Shown piece by piece: positions 1 to 9,827 of a DNA stretch of 64,000 bases. Source of the DNA: an uncultured Marinobacterium sp. (GTDB lineage: Bacteria > Pseudomonadota > Gammaproteobacteria > Pseudomonadales > Balneatricaceae); contig CANMWJ010000003.1 of NCBI GenBank assembly GCA_947501565.1, positions 1 to 64,000 on the forward strand, written 5' to 3'. Position 1 is the first letter of the stretch. Each line of letters opens with the position of its first letter. The translations under genes and the position numbers were made by a program. Below the pieces are notes generated by a model, which was not told the DNA's origin, did not search any database, and saw only the letters and a program-made list of their open reading frames with translations.

Positions 1-85
1 AGTACGCTTAGTTCTTGATTTCATAACACCTTCCGATTTGATGATCGAAAAGTGTCAACGTTATTCAGGACGGGACACCATTCAT

Positions 86-109
86 AAAAAAGGCGGCCCT
101 TTGGCAGCC
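86..109 (-). terminator. Rho-independent terminator of nudC
   Basis: On the minus strand a stem (GGC.GCC arms with one mismatch, loop AAAG) is followed by six T, ten bases past the nudC stop. Positions 1-85 hold no gene I can support. Confidence 0.6.
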
Positions 110-118
110 CCATCAACT

Positions 119-907
119 TCAGCCTTCCAGTGTCGCCCAGTAATGATCAAGTAACTTACGAGCGATCGTAAATGGCGGAGGAATATTTACACTCGCCAGA
201 TCATCCTTACTAAACCACCTGGCATCTGTAATCTCCACGCCATCCGGTTTAAGGTCGCCGGACTCATAATCTGCATAGAACCCCAGCATCAACGAGTGCG
301 GAAACGGCCAGGATTGGCTGCAATGGTAAGTCACATTGCCAACCTGAATACCCACCTCCTCCATCACCTCGCGCATCACTGCATTTTCGGCCGTTTCGCC
401 TGCTTCGATAAAACCTGCCAACGTGCTGAAGCGATTCTCGTCAAAATGCGCGGCATGAGCCAATAAGCAACGATCGCCATCGCGCACCAAAACGATTATA
501 CAGGGAGAGATTCGCGGGTACTGCACCAACCCACACTCATCGCACGCCAATGCCAAATCCTGATGATGAAGAGTCAGTGGTGTGGCACAGCGGGAGCAGA
601 ACCGGTGGTTGTTATGCCAGGTAGCGATCTGTGCCGCGCGGGACAACAGCGAATACATCTCTTCGTCTTCTGCCGCCGCCAGCAAACTCCGCAACCCCCA
701 GCGTTCGCCGAAATCAGATAACAGATCCGAGCCATCCTGAGAATCGACTAGCAGCAAGCGCAACTCAACGCCTTGATAATTACCAACTGGATACTCTGTT
801 GAAGCGATAGTTTTAAACGAATCAACTTCACTGTCCGAAATTCGCAACACCCCCTTGTCGTTACCAACAAGATAGCCGCCCTCTATCACCAGATATTCGA
901 CTTTCAT
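119..907 (-). CDS. nudC: NAD+ diphosphatase / NADH pyrophosphatase (Nudix family)
   Basis: This cytosolic Nudix hydrolase cleaves NAD(H) to NMN(H) and AMP and, in known homologues, removes NAD caps from RNA. A four-cysteine zinc ribbon (CSRC ... CDEC, about residues 104-125) sits before the Nudix box (GFIEAGETAENAVMREVMEEVG). The family-specific SQPWPFPxS motif appears as SQSWPFPHS just after it, which separates NudC from other Nudix enzymes. The open frame extends 8 codons upstream to 931. I prefer ATG 907 because GAGG precedes it and the protein then begins MKVEYL, near the usual family length of about 260. It is transcribed alone and ends at a terminator. Confidence 0.93.
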   Translation of the reverse strand: MKVEYLVIEGGYLVGNDKGVLRISDSEVDSFKTIASTEYPVGNYQGVELRLLLVDSQDGSDLLSDFGERWGLRSLLAAAEDEEMYSLLSRAAQIATWHNNHRFCSRCATPLTLHHQDLALACDECGLVQYPRISPCIIVLVRDGDRCLLAHAAHFDENRFSTLAGFIEAGETAENAVMREVMEEVGIQVGNVTYHCSQSWPFPHSLMLGFYADYESGDLKPDGVEITDARWFSKDDLASVNIPPPFTIARKLLDHYWATLEG

Positions 908-1059
908 GACACTACCCGACCTCAAAAACATTCATAAGAAATATATAGTTATAACGAAAAATAAGGGTTTTTACTTATGTGCATATCACCTTAGTGGTAT
1001 ACGGTATAATTTTATAGTCTTTTGGGACTAAATTGAGTATTAATACCTTTTGATTTTAC

Positions 1060-1399
1060 ATGCTAGGTGCTACGCTTAGCGCCGTTTTTCAAACAGTATG
1101 AAACCTGCGAATAAGTCCGAGACTTGCTCTGTGACTGATCAGGCTGCCTGAATGCAGGGGACAGACCTAAACAGGCCCATCCCAAGAAAGCACAAGCAGC
1201 TTCAGCCTCATGCAGGGGATTCGGAGCGAGCCCATCAAAACTCGATGCTTCTCGCTCGAAAGGTACTTCTGGATCGACCAGCCCGCCTGTTACAGCGACC
1301 AGAACCTCAACTTGTCCCTAGCTCCAGAGGCGTGTCGGACGTGTTCGTAACTCCACTAACCAAGTTACACACCAGTGCTCCGGCATAGGAAGAGGTTAA
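1060..1399 (+). promoter_or_regulatory. Long structured leader region upstream of nhaB
   Basis: The 932-1399 gap holds no convincing gene. An AT-rich promoter-like zone lies near 985-1060. After it come about 330 bases with several stem-loops: CCTG-AATG-CAGG near 1147-1158, and a strong stem GAGCGAG/CTCGCTC (1224-1230 with 1251-1257) enclosing an inner CATC/GATG pair. The motif ATGCAGGGGA occurs twice about 60 bases apart. An AGGAAGAGG ribosome site ends the leader just before nhaB. A cis-acting RNA controlling the sodium antiporter is an inference; I do not recognise a named riboswitch class. A 78-codon frame at 1152-1388 has no ribosome site and unusual composition. Confidence 0.35.
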
Positions 1400-2905
1400 A
1401 TGACCAACACGCTAACCCAGGCTGTGGTTCGTAATTTCCTGGGAAACTCACCGATCTGGTATAAACAGGCCATCCTCGCATTCCTGATTATCAACCCGAT
1501 CCTGTTCCACACCGTAGGCCCCGTCATTACCGGCTGGCTGCTGATCTTTGAATTCATCTTTACCCTGGCACTGGCTCTGAAGTGTTATCCACTTCAACCG
1601 GGCGGTCTACTGGCTCTTGAAGCTGTGGCCATTGGGCTTACTAACCCTGAAACCGTCTCCCATGAGATCGAATCCAACCTGGAAGTGATCCTGCTGTTGA
1701 TGTTCATGGTAGCCGGCATCTACTTCATGAAGAGCATGCTGCTTTGGGCATTTACTAAGATCCTGCTCAAAGTACGCTCCAAGTCCCTGCTCTCTCTTCT
1801 GTTCTGCTTCTCTTCTGCGTTCCTGTCTGCATTCCTTGATGCATTGACCGTAACCGCTGTACTGATCAGCGTGTGTGTCGGCTTTTACTCTGTATACCAC
1901 CGGGTTGCATCTGGCAAACCCTATGGCAAAACCGACCACAACCACGCCACAGACCAGGAGGTCAGTGACACTCACAAGGAAGACTTGCTGGCATTCCGCG
2001 CTTTCCTGCGCAGCTTGCTGATGCATGGCGCCGTGGGCACTGCCCTGGGTGGTGTCTGCACCCTGGTCGGCGAACCACAGAACCTGCTGATCGCACAAAA
2101 AGCCGGCTGGGATTTCGTACAGTTCTTCACCCTGATGGCACCAATCACCATGCCTGTGCTGGTTGCCGGCCTGACGACCTGCTTGTTGCTGGAGAAGGTC
2201 AAAGTATTCGGTTACGGTGCAAAACTGCCACACAACGTACGCAAAGTTCTGGAAGGCTTTGCCGCCGAGCAGGACGAGAAACGCACCAAACGCGATTCAG
2301 CAGCGCTCATGACCCAGGGCATTGTCGCTGTATTTCTGGTTGCCGCACTGGCACTTCACCTGGCTGAAGTTGGCCTGATCGGCCTGACCATTATCATCCT
2401 GCTGACTGCATTCAACGGTATCGTCGAAGAACACCAGATCGGCAAGGCGTTTGAGGAGGCACTGCCCTTTACTGCGCTGCTGGTTGTTTTCTTTGCAATC
2501 GTATCCGTTATCCATGACCAGCACCTGTTCCAGCCGATTATCGCTGCGGTTCTGGCGATGGATCCTCAGGATCAGCCCGCCGTGTTCTTTATGGCGAACG
2601 GCCTGCTGTCCGCGATCAGTGATAACGTGTTTGTAGCGACCGTTTACATCAACGAAGTGGTTGCTGCACTGAATGCAGGCGATATCACTCGTGAGCACTT
2701 CGATTCGCTGGCGATTGCAATCAATACCGGTACCAACATCCCAAGTGTAGCCACTCCAAACGGTCAGGCAGCATTCCTGTTCCTGCTGACCTCTGCACTG
2801 GCACCGCTGATTCGTCTGTCTTACGGCACCATGGTCTGGATGGCGCTGCCATACACCATCGTGATGAGCACAGTGGGCTTCCTGGCGGTTTCCACAACAC
2901 TGTAA
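1400..2905 (+). CDS. nhaB: Na+/H+ antiporter NhaB
   Basis: An inner-membrane electrogenic antiporter that expels sodium in exchange for protons. The 501-residue length and the start ([12 protein letters not shown]) match the NhaB family closely. Family blocks such as [19 protein letters not shown] (about 50-70), the [15 protein letters not shown] segment and [14 protein letters not shown] are present, with about ten or more hydrophobic segments. A hydrophilic, His/Asp-rich cytoplasmic loop follows YHRV near residue 170. The ATG is preceded by AGGAAGAGG at good spacing. It is a single gene ending at a strong terminator and preceded by a long leader. The role fits a marine, sodium-exposed cell. 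Confidence 0.96.
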   Translation: MTNTLTQAVVRNFLGNSPIWYKQAILAFLIINPILFHTVGPVITGWLLIFEFIFTLALALKCYPLQPGGLLALEAVAIGLTNPETVSHEIESNLEVILLLMFMVAGIYFMKSMLLWAFTKILLKVRSKSLLSLLFCFSSAFLSAFLDALTVTAVLISVCVGFYSVYHRVASGKPYGKTDHNHATDQEVSDTHKEDLLAFRAFLRSLLMHGAVGTALGGVCTLVGEPQNLLIAQKAGWDFVQFFTLMAPITMPVLVAGLTTCLLLEKVKVFGYGAKLPHNVRKVLEGFAAEQDEKRTKRDSAALMTQGIVAVFLVAALALHLAEVGLIGLTIIILLTAFNGIVEEHQIGKAFEEALPFTALLVVFFAIVSVIHDQHLFQPIIAAVLAMDPQDQPAVFFMANGLLSAISDNVFVATVYINEVVAALNAGDITREHFDSLAIAINTGTNIPSVATPNGQAAFLFLLTSALAPLIRLSYGTMVWMALPYTIVMSTVGFLAVSTTL

Positions 2906-2931
2906 ACCGATCCGTCAGCGCACAATAAAAA

Positions 2932-2956
2932 AAGCAGGCTTTAAGCCTGCTTTTTT
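2932..2956. terminator. Bidirectional terminator between nhaB and dnaQ
   Basis: A near-perfect palindrome (AGCAGGCTT-T-AAGCCTGCT) flanked by A and T runs serves the converging nhaB and dnaQ transcripts. Confidence 0.9.
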
Positions 2957-2996
2957 ATTGCACTGCTGCTGGTGCGTGACCAGTACGCATCTGCGA

Positions 2997-3734
2997 TTAG
3001 TGAAGTTCAGGCTCCTCGCCACCCTGATCACCCTTCAGCCACACACACTCCCCACCACTCTTTTTATCAAGCAGCGCCAGGAACGCTTCGTGCGCCTTCA
3101 TCTCGTCTGCGTCTGCACGGGGCACGCTCAACTCCCAATGATCCCCTTCCAGGCGACGGATACGACCTACGGCACCATCTTCACCGTCCTCACCCTCGTG
3201 CGCCAGTATCAATGAAGTCTGGCCACCGGTCAGCATCAGATAAACATCGGCCAGGATCTCGGAGTCGAGCAATGCGCCGTGCAGCTCACGATGGGAGTTA
3301 TCGATACCGTAACGACGGCAGAGTGCGTCCAGGTTGTTCTTCTGCCCTGGGTGTTTCTTACGCGCCAACAGAAGCGAGTCAGTTACCGTACAGATATCGG
3401 CGATACGCTCGGGATAACCGATACGCTCCAGCTCCGCGTCGATAAAGCCGACGTCAAACGCAGCATTATGAATGACCAGATCGGCACCACGGATAAACTC
3501 GATAAATTCCTCCGTAATTTCGGGAAACTTCGGCTTATCTTCCAGAAATTCGTTAGTGATACCATGGACGGAGATCGCCTCTTCCTCAACCTCGCGGTTG
3601 GGTTTGATGTATTGGTGATAGGTACGCCCGGTCAGACGCCGGTTCGTCAACTCAACACAACCGATCTCAATGATGTTGTGCCCTTCACTCGGCTCCAGAC
3701 CGGTGGTCTCGGTATCCAGTACTACTTGTCGCAT
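2997..3734 (-). CDS. dnaQ: DNA polymerase III epsilon subunit (3'-5' proofreading exonuclease)
   Basis: This is the proofreading subunit of the replicative polymerase core. All DEDDh exonuclease motifs are visible: DTETTG at residues 7-12 (Exo I), HNAAFDVGF near 90 (Exo II), and HGALLDSEILADVYL near 155 (Exo III, with the catalytic H and D). The C-terminal tail that binds the alpha subunit is present, and the length of 245 residues is normal. It lies 9 bases after rnhA, in the common rnhA-dnaQ order, here on the same strand. Its own stop is close to the bidirectional terminator. Confidence 0.96.
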   Translation of the reverse strand: MRQVVLDTETTGLEPSEGHNIIEIGCVELTNRRLTGRTYHQYIKPNREVEEEAISVHGITNEFLEDKPKFPEITEEFIEFIRGADLVIHNAAFDVGFIDAELERIGYPERIADICTVTDSLLLARKKHPGQKNNLDALCRRYGIDNSHRELHGALLDSEILADVYLMLTGGQTSLILAHEGEDGEDGAVGRIRRLEGDHWELSVPRADADEMKAHEAFLALLDKKSGGECVWLKGDQGGEEPELH

Positions 3735-3743
3735 GTTTAAACC

Positions 3744-4178
3744 TTAGATGTATTTCTCGGCACCACGGTTCGCCAGCTGATCAGCCAGCTCGTTCTCCGG
3801 GTGACCACTGTGACCCTTGACCCAATGCCACTGTACGTTGTGACGCTGCACCTGCTCATCCAGTTGCTGCCACAGATCCGCATTCTTTACTGGCTTTTTC
3901 GCGGCCGTTTTCCAGCCGTTTTTTTTCCAGTTTTTCAGCCACTCAGTAATGCCCTTACGTACGTACTGCGAGTCAGTGGTCAACGAAACGTCACAAGCCC
4001 GATTTAGAGCAGCCAGCGCCTGAATCGCTGCCATCAGTTCCATCCGGTTATTGGTTGTTTCCGCCTCACCGCCACACAACTGTTTCTCTGCATCGCCGTA
4101 ACGCAATACAGCGCCCCAGCCACCCGGGCCAGGATTGCCTTTACAGGCTCCGTCCGTAAAAATCTTAACGGCTTTCAC
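3744..4178 (-). CDS. rnhA: Ribonuclease HI
   Basis: It hydrolyses RNA in RNA-DNA hybrids (primers, R-loops). The acidic catalytic set is seen in [14 protein letters not shown] (first Asp), NRMELMAA (Glu), TTDSQYV (Asp) and GHPENELAD (Asp), with the basic handle segment [12 protein letters not shown] between. I choose GTG 4178 over ATG 4196 because GAGGA lies 7 bases upstream and the product [10 protein letters not shown] aligns with the usual short N-terminus. The start overlaps the end of the methyltransferase gene by 14 bases, so the two are probably translationally coupled. The three genes from 4938 to 2997 form one operon. Confidence 0.95.
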   Translation of the reverse strand: MKAVKIFTDGACKGNPGPGGWGAVLRYGDAEKQLCGGEAETTNNRMELMAAIQALAALNRACDVSLTTDSQYVRKGITEWLKNWKKNGWKTAAKKPVKNADLWQQLDEQVQRHNVQWHWVKGHSGHPENELADQLANRGAEKYI

Positions 4179-4938
4179 TAATTTGTCCTCGAACACTCGG
4201 TTCTGCCACGGGCAGGTTGATCAACCGTCCCCGTACTTTTTCCATCTTAATCGGTGTCATTCCGGCAACATCTTTGCGCGCCAGCATCAGCGTAAAAGCG
4301 CCATGATCTTTGAACGCCCGACGCCCCCAACGCTCCAGACCGTTGCAGCGTTTACGCCAGCGTTCATTTTCAAACGGCGCCAGAAAATAGTCAGATTTAC
4401 GCTTTAACTCGGTGAGTTCCAACAGCTGGAACCAGTCAGACAACCTACGATGACTGATAAAATGCCCATTCCAGGGCGCCCCACGCTTTTTGCCCAGACA
4501 GCGACGATAAACACCCCACAAGCTGGATGGATTAAATCCAATCACCAGCAGGTGGCCACCGGGACGCAGAATACGTGCGGCCTCTCGCAACACCTGGTGA
4601 GGACTTTGCGCAAAATCCAACGCATGATGCAGAATCACCACATCCACACTGTTCTGCTCCAGGGGCAACTCACTGCTGTCTGCAATCATGCAGTTGTCCG
4701 CCATCCCCAACTCAAGCTTGGGCGCGATGACAAACTTATTGCGCACCGGGCTTTCGTCGTAAAGACAAACCCTGGAGTCCACGCCAATCTGTATCAGGTG
4801 GTATCCAAATAACGTTGGCAGCAAGCGATCTACAAGATCCTTCTCTGCTACCAACAACTCCTGCCCTACATCAGTGTCGAACCAGACCTTTAGGTCAGGC
4901 GTCAAAGTTTTAAGAGGAGGTTGTGACTGAAAGCTCAT
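4165..4938 (-). CDS. Class I SAM-dependent methyltransferase, YafS-like
   Basis: A 257-residue cytosolic protein with a SAM methyltransferase core: the acidic post-II region [20 protein letters not shown] (about 105-125) and the motif [17 protein letters not shown] (about 150) are typical of UbiE/BioC-like folds. The classic GxGxG motif I is weak here ([10 protein letters not shown] region). In E. coli the gene between gloB and rnhA is yafS, and this gene has the same position, so orthology is likely. The substrate is unknown. It is divergent from gloB across about 100 bases and heads the yafS-rnhA-dnaQ operon. Confidence 0.85.
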   Translation of the reverse strand: MSFQSQPPLKTLTPDLKVWFDTDVGQELLVAEKDLVDRLLPTLFGYHLIQIGVDSRVCLYDESPVRNKFVIAPKLELGMADNCMIADSSELPLEQNSVDVVILHHALDFAQSPHQVLREAARILRPGGHLLVIGFNPSSLWGVYRRCLGKKRGAPWNGHFISHRRLSDWFQLLELTELKRKSDYFLAPFENERWRKRCNGLERWGRRAFKDHGAFTLMLARKDVAGMTPIKMEKVRGRLINLPVAEPSVRGQISESR

Positions 4939-5041
4939 TCATCGCTCCAACCGAACCCATTTTTCTTTCCGGCTACTTTAACATTGCCAATTGCTATAGA
5001 GTATATCCGCTAACTGCCTTTCATCACTGAGGTTTTTATTT

Positions 5042-5815
5042 ATGTTCGACGTAACACCGATTCCCGCGTTTAACGATAACTATATCTGGGCGATCAGCAT
5101 CGCCAACAACAATCAGATAGCCGTTGTTGATCCCGGCGATGCTGCTCCCGTTGAGCAATACCTCTCTGACAACAATAAAGAGCTGGCCGCGATTCTGGTA
5201 ACACATCACCACCATGACCACACCGGCGGCATTGAAGCGCTGGTCTCCAGCCACGGTGTAGCGGTGTACGGCCCGAGCAACTCGCAGTTTTCGGGTATTA
5301 CCCACCCGCTGAATGACGGCGATGAACTGGAGCTATTCGGTCACAACCTGCAGATTAAAACCATTCCAGGCCACACTCTCGACCACATCTCCTATCTGAG
5401 CGAGCAGGACAAACCACAGATCTTCTGCGGCGACACTCTCTTTCTCGCTGGCTGCGGTCGCATCTTTGAGGGCACACCCGCGCAAATGCTGGAAGCGATG
5501 AACTATTTCAAAGCCCTGGCTGACGACACAGAGGTGTATTGCACCCACGAATATTCGATGGCCAATCTGAAATTTGCCGCTGCTGTGGAACCGGGTAACG
5601 CAGATATCGACGCTGTCGCTAAGCGCTGTTACGAGTTACGCGAAGAGGACAAACCAACACTGCCAAGCTCCATTGCCCAGGAGCGCCTGATCAACCCGTT
5701 CCTACGCACTGAAGAACCTTCTGTCATTGAGGCAGCAAACACATTCGCTGGCCAGGCGCTGAGTTCTGAACTGGAAGTTTTCACCGCTGTGCGCGAGTGG
5801 AAAAACCAGTTCTGA
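5042..5815 (+). CDS. gloB: Hydroxyacylglutathione hydrolase (glyoxalase II)
   Basis: It hydrolyses S-lactoylglutathione to D-lactate and glutathione, the second step of methylglyoxal detoxification. The metallo-beta-lactamase metal site THHHHDHTGG is at about residues 53-62, with further ligands in PGHTLDHISY (about 112), CGDTLFLAGCGRIFEGT (about 131) and THEYSMAN (about 167). The glyoxalase II C-terminal substrate domain with NPFLR is present. The length of 257 residues is usual. GAGG lies 9 bases before the ATG. Divergent from the yafS-like gene, and followed by a terminator. Confidence 0.95.
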   Translation: MFDVTPIPAFNDNYIWAISIANNNQIAVVDPGDAAPVEQYLSDNNKELAAILVTHHHHDHTGGIEALVSSHGVAVYGPSNSQFSGITHPLNDGDELELFGHNLQIKTIPGHTLDHISYLSEQDKPQIFCGDTLFLAGCGRIFEGTPAQMLEAMNYFKALADDTEVYCTHEYSMANLKFAAAVEPGNADIDAVAKRCYELREEDKPTLPSSIAQERLINPFLRTEEPSVIEAANTFAGQALSSELEVFTAVREWKNQF

Positions 5816-5851
5816 TTCTGACAGAGAGTGTATTAACAACGCCTTAGGCGG

Positions 5852-5880
5852 AAACCGCCCGATATCCTCGGGCGGTTTAT
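5852..5880 (+). terminator. Rho-independent terminator of gloB
   Basis: Stem AAACCGCCC/GGGCGGTTT with a 9-base loop; the T tract after it is short (TTTAT). Confidence 0.75.
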
Positions 5881-5924
5881 CAATAACCGGTTTTAAACAA
5901 CCGACAGATTCACAAAATGTCCGG

Positions 5925-5953
5925 TTGACCCCCTCCCATCCCCTCCATAGAAT
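5925..5953 (+). promoter_or_regulatory. Sigma-70 promoter of mltD
   Basis: TTGACC (5925-5930) and TAGAAT (5948-5953) are separated by 17 bases, close to consensus. The mltD start lies about 90 bases downstream of the expected transcript start. Confidence 0.7.
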
Positions 5954-6051
5954 GGCTCGTTTATTACGGCCAGCTAACCTGTTTACTGCACCTGTTCTTG
6001 GCCGTGGGAACCGCCATATAAAATCGTGTTTCAGTAGCGTACAGGAAAGTA

Positions 6052-7656
6052 ATGAATCCTCATTTTAGGTCAGTTGTAGCGGCTCTAATCAGTTCGGTGG
6101 CGATTACCGGCTGTCAGTTCCTTCCTTCGAAATCCAGCGACAGCGACAGCACTGCGCAAGTCGAGAAAAAACCGCAGACACATCAGGATCACTACCTCGC
6201 TAAAGGCGTCGAAGACGCTAAGCCGAAGGCGGACGAACCTCCACTACCGCCAACCGATCTCTGGGTTCTCACCCGCGACAATTTCAAGCTCGATCTGGAG
6301 CAATCCAATCCGCGTATTGATGCCCAATTGAAGTGGTACAAGAAACACCCTCGCTATATCTCTCGCGTAGTTACCCGTGCATCCCGCTACTACCACTATG
6401 TACTGCATGAAACCATCAAACGCGACATGCCTGCGGAACTAGCACTGCTGCCGATTGTGGAAAGCGCCTTTGATCCCTTTGCATACTCCCACGGGCGGGC
6501 TGCGGGCCCATGGCAGTTCATCCCGAGTACCGGCAAGCACTTTGGGCTGAAACAAACCTGGTGGTACGACGGTCGTCGCGACATTACGGCATCGACACAA
6601 GCTGCGCTGACCTATCTACAGCAGCTGTATAAACGTTTCGACAGCTGGGAGCTGGCTCTGGCGGCATACAACGCTGGCGGCGGTAACGTTTCCCTGGCGA
6701 TGAAACGCAACCGCCGCGTAGGCAAACCGACCGACTATTGGTCTCTGAACCTGCCCAATGAAACACGCGCCTACGTACCTAAGCTGATCGCTATTGCCAA
6801 ACTGGTGAAAGACGCCGAGGAATACGGCATCACGCTTGAGCCTATCGAGAACGAACCCTACTTTGCTGAAGTGGAAACCGGTAGCCAGATCGATCTGGCG
6901 CAAGCTGCGGATCTGGCGGATATCTCCACCAAGGAACTGTACCTCTTAAACCCGGGTTTCAACCGCTGGGCGACCGACCCAAAAGGCCCGCATAAACTGC
7001 TGGTACCGACGGAGAAAGCTGAACAGTTCCGTACCCGACTGGCCGCCCTGCCTGCGGAACAGCGCGTAAAATGGACCCGTCACACCATTCAGTCTGGTGA
7101 ATCTCTGATAACAATTGCGCGCCAGTATCGCACTACAGTTGACGTGGTTAAGACCGCCAACGGGCTGAGCAACAGTAACATCCGCGCCGGTAAAACGCTG
7201 ATGATTCCAACCGCCAGCCAGCGTTCCAGCGAGTATGTTCTCAGCCAGGCACAACGCCTGAACCGTAAACAGGAACAGATCGCCCGACGCACCAACCGCG
7301 TTAAAAACCGCTACACGGTGAAAAACGGCGATAGCTTCTGGTCGATTGCCAAAAAATACGATGTCGGTGTTCGTCAGCTGGCGGCTTGGAACAGCATGGC
7401 ACCGGGCGATCCCCTGAGCATCGGTAAGGAGCTGATTATCTGGAAGGACCAGAAGATCGCGACCAACAACACCGACCGTCAGATCATTCGAAAAGTTGGC
7501 TACAAAGTCCGTACCGGCGATTCACTGGCACGCATCGCCGATCGCTTTAACGTCAGCATTGCCAAGATCCAGCAGTGGAACGATCTGGATATCGAGAAAT
7601 ACCTGAAACCCGGGCAGCACCTGACACTGTTTGTTGATGTCACCCGCTCCAAGTAA
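6052..7656 (+). CDS. mltD: Membrane-bound lytic murein transglycosylase D
   Basis: An outer-membrane lipoprotein that cleaves peptidoglycan glycan strands. The N-terminal signal ends in the lipobox ITGC (Cys about residue 21). The goose-lysozyme-like SLT domain spans about 110-240, with the catalytic Glu in PIVESAFDP and the motifs GRAAGPWQFIPSTG and AAYNAGGGNV. Three LysM peptidoglycan-binding repeats follow (about 340-385, 415-460 and 480-530), each starting with a YxVxxGDS-like segment. A total of 534 residues is typical for MltD. The ATG follows AGGAAAGTA and a good promoter. The small membrane protein gene lies 20 bases downstream and is probably cotranscribed. Confidence 0.95.
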   Translation: MNPHFRSVVAALISSVAITGCQFLPSKSSDSDSTAQVEKKPQTHQDHYLAKGVEDAKPKADEPPLPPTDLWVLTRDNFKLDLEQSNPRIDAQLKWYKKHPRYISRVVTRASRYYHYVLHETIKRDMPAELALLPIVESAFDPFAYSHGRAAGPWQFIPSTGKHFGLKQTWWYDGRRDITASTQAALTYLQQLYKRFDSWELALAAYNAGGGNVSLAMKRNRRVGKPTDYWSLNLPNETRAYVPKLIAIAKLVKDAEEYGITLEPIENEPYFAEVETGSQIDLAQAADLADISTKELYLLNPGFNRWATDPKGPHKLLVPTEKAEQFRTRLAALPAEQRVKWTRHTIQSGESLITIARQYRTTVDVVKTANGLSNSNIRAGKTLMIPTASQRSSEYVLSQAQRLNRKQEQIARRTNRVKNRYTVKNGDSFWSIAKKYDVGVRQLAAWNSMAPGDPLSIGKELIIWKDQKIATNNTDRQIIRKVGYKVRTGDSLARIADRFNVSIAKIQQWNDLDIEKYLKPGQHLTLFVDVTRSK

Positions 7657-7676
7657 TCCGATAAACGAGGACCTCC

Positions 7677-7925
7677 ATGGACACTACCGCTATCTTTATC
7701 ATCGTTGTATCCACCGTGCTGGCTATCGTTTTCAAGGTGGTCATCTTTAAGAAAATTCGTAACTGGATGGACCAGGATCTGATCAAAGGACTGGCCGGAG
7801 ATAATCAGCAGAAGCTGGTTTTCCTTCAGGAAAAGCTACAGAAAATCAAAGAAGACGGGATCGCCCGCAAAGAGTATCAGGACCGCCTGACCGCCTTTGC
7901 AGAAGAGTTTGAACAAAGCCGTTAA
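7677..7925 (+). CDS. Small single-pass membrane protein with coiled-coil tail, unknown function
   Basis: An 82-residue protein I do not recognise. Residues 4-24 form one hydrophobic helix (FIIVVSTVLAIVFKVVIF). The following KKIRNW is positively charged, suggesting the N-terminus faces outward and the tail lies in the cytoplasm. The rest is charged and helical (LQEKLQKIKEDGIARKEYQDRL), compatible with a short coiled coil. It has a clear ribosome site (GAGGACCTCC before ATG). Being 20 bases after mltD suggests cotranscription and a possible envelope role, which is inference from position only. Confidence 0.8.
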   Translation: MDTTAIFIIVVSTVLAIVFKVVIFKKIRNWMDQDLIKGLAGDNQQKLVFLQEKLQKIKEDGIARKEYQDRLTAFAEEFEQSR

Positions 7926-8012
7926 GAATCTGTCCTATTGAAGAGGTTGCTGGCATAAGCTGCAAGTGGCTGATATAAATAGCTATTATCCCTTCCGGGT
8001 GACGGATCACAG

Positions 8013-9827
8013 ATGAAAATATTACGTTCTATTCTGGCCGGTGCGCTGCTGACCGGTTTACTGACGGCAACCGCTACAGCAGACTCAACTATCAGCCACG
8101 GCATCGCCATGCACGGTGATCTCAAATACCCGGCTGAATTCACTCACTTTGATTACGTAAACCCGGACGCACCTAAAGGTGGCCGGGTTATCCAGTCCGC
8201 CCAGGGCACCTACGACAACTTTAACCCCTTTATCATTAAAGGTACGCCTGCCGATGGCGTGGGCCTGATCTACGACAGTCTGCTCGGCCGCGCACAGGAT
8301 GAACCTTTCTCACTGTATGGCTTGCTGGCGGAAAAGCTAGAGGTTGCCGACGATCGTAGCTGGATCACTTTCCACCTTCGCCCTGACGCTAAATTCAGCG
8401 ACGGCGAAGCCGTCAACGCCGACGACGTTATCTATAGCTTCAAATTGCTACGTGAGAAAGGCTCTCCCTTCTACCGCGCTTACTACGCTGATATCACTAA
8501 CATCGAAGCGGTAAACGACAAGACGGTAAAGTTCACCTTCAAGAACGGCGACAACCGTGAGCTTGCACTGATCGTGGGTGAAGTTGCCATCCTCCCAAAG
8601 CATTACTGGGAAGAGCGCGATTTCCAGAAACCCACCCCAGATATTCCAATCGGTTCAGGCCCCTATGTGATTGGAGATGTGCAGCTGGGGCGCAGCGTCA
8701 CCTATCAACGTAATCCTGACTACTGGGGCAAGGATCTTCCAGTAAACCGCGGACGATACAACTTCGACAGCCAGGTATTTGATTACTACCGTGATGGTAC
8801 TGTCGCGTTGGAAGCCTTCAAAGCGGGAGAATACGATTTCCGTCAGGAAAACAGCTCTAAACGCTGGGCGACCGGCTACACAGGCGCCGCCTTTGATTCC
8901 GGTAAAGTGATCGCACGCGCATTGGAGCATGAAAACCCAACCGGCATGCAGGCGTTCGTAATGAACACCCGCAAAACCCATTTTGCTGATCCTAAAGTCC
9001 GTCAGGCACTGGCGTATGCGTTCGACTTTGAGTGGACCAACAAGAACATATTTTACGCGGCTTACACTCGCACCCACAGCTTCTTCTCCAACTCAGAGAT
9101 GGCGGCTACCGAGCTGCCAAGTGATGCGGAACTGGAGATACTTGAACCAATCCGGGACAAAGTACCAGCGGAAGTGTTTACCAAGGTCTACCGCGCTCCA
9201 ACTACCGACGGCAACGGCAAGATTCGCACACAGCTTCGCAAAGCCAAACGGCTTCTGCAGCAGGCTGGCTGGACCTTCAAGAACGGCAAGCTGATCAGCA
9301 ACGAAACCGGCAAGCAGTTCAGTTTTGAAATTCTGCTGGTATCCCCAGCGTTTGAGCGCGTGGTCGCTCCGATGAAACGCAATCTGGAACTGATGGGTAT
9401 TAAAACCAATATCCGTCTGGTGGACGTCTCACAATATATCAACCGCATTCGCGCCTTTGACTTCGACGTGATCGTCAGCAGCTTCGGTCAATCAAGCTCT
9501 CCGGGTAACGAACAACGCGACTACTGGCATTCGCAGATGGCAGATCTGAGCGGCAGCCGCAACATCATCGGCATCAAGAACCCAGCCGTAGATCATCTGG
9601 TAGAACAGATCATCCAGGCTCCGACACGTGAGCAACTGGTACTGCGCGCCCGTGCTCTGGACCGTGTACTACAATGGAATCATTATGTGATTCCCCAGTA
9701 TCACATCAACAAGTACCGCATTGCTTACTGGGATAAGTTTGAGATGCCCGACCTGAGACCGCGCTACGCGTTAGGTTTTGATACCTGGTGGGTTAAACAG
9801 GATGTGAGCGAATCTAAGGGTAATTGA
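8013..9827 (+). CDS. yejA: Periplasmic peptide-binding protein of ABC importer, YejA-like
   Basis: The solute-binding component of a YejABEF-type importer, which takes up oligopeptides and, in E. coli, microcin C. A Sec signal peptide ([23 protein letters not shown]) precedes the SBP family 5 fold. The YejA-like start [20 protein letters not shown] is present, as are NPDAPKGG and the [15 protein letters not shown] block (about 115) shared by peptide-binding proteins. At 604 residues it matches YejA rather than the shorter DppA/OppA. It heads a four-gene operon with one-base or few-base junctions, and the following gene starts inside its stop codon. Confidence 0.93.
   Translation: MKILRSILAGALLTGLLTATATADSTISHGIAMHGDLKYPAEFTHFDYVNPDAPKGGRVIQSAQGTYDNFNPFIIKGTPADGVGLIYDSLLGRAQDEPFSLYGLLAEKLEVADDRSWITFHLRPDAKFSDGEAVNADDVIYSFKLLREKGSPFYRAYYADITNIEAVNDKTVKFTFKNGDNRELALIVGEVAILPKHYWEERDFQKPTPDIPIGSGPYVIGDVQLGRSVTYQRNPDYWGKDLPVNRGRYNFDSQVFDYYRDGTVALEAFKAGEYDFRQENSSKRWATGYTGAAFDSGKVIARALEHENPTGMQAFVMNTRKTHFADPKVRQALAYAFDFEWTNKNIFYAAYTRTHSFFSNSEMAATELPSDAELEILEPIRDKVPAEVFTKVYRAPTTDGNGKIRTQLRKAKRLLQQAGWTFKNGKLISNETGKQFSFEILLVSPAFERVVAPMKRNLELMGIKTNIRLVDVSQYINRIRAFDFDVIVSSFGQSSSPGNEQRDYWHSQMADLSGSRNIIGIKNPAVDHLVEQIIQAPTREQLVLRARALDRVLQWNHYVIPQYHINKYRIAYWDKFEMPDLRPRYALGFDTWWVKQDVSESKGN

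Noticed and set aside
1152-1388. A 78-codon frame in the nhaB leader
   Set aside because: No ribosome site, composition unlike neighbours, and it overlaps stable RNA stems.
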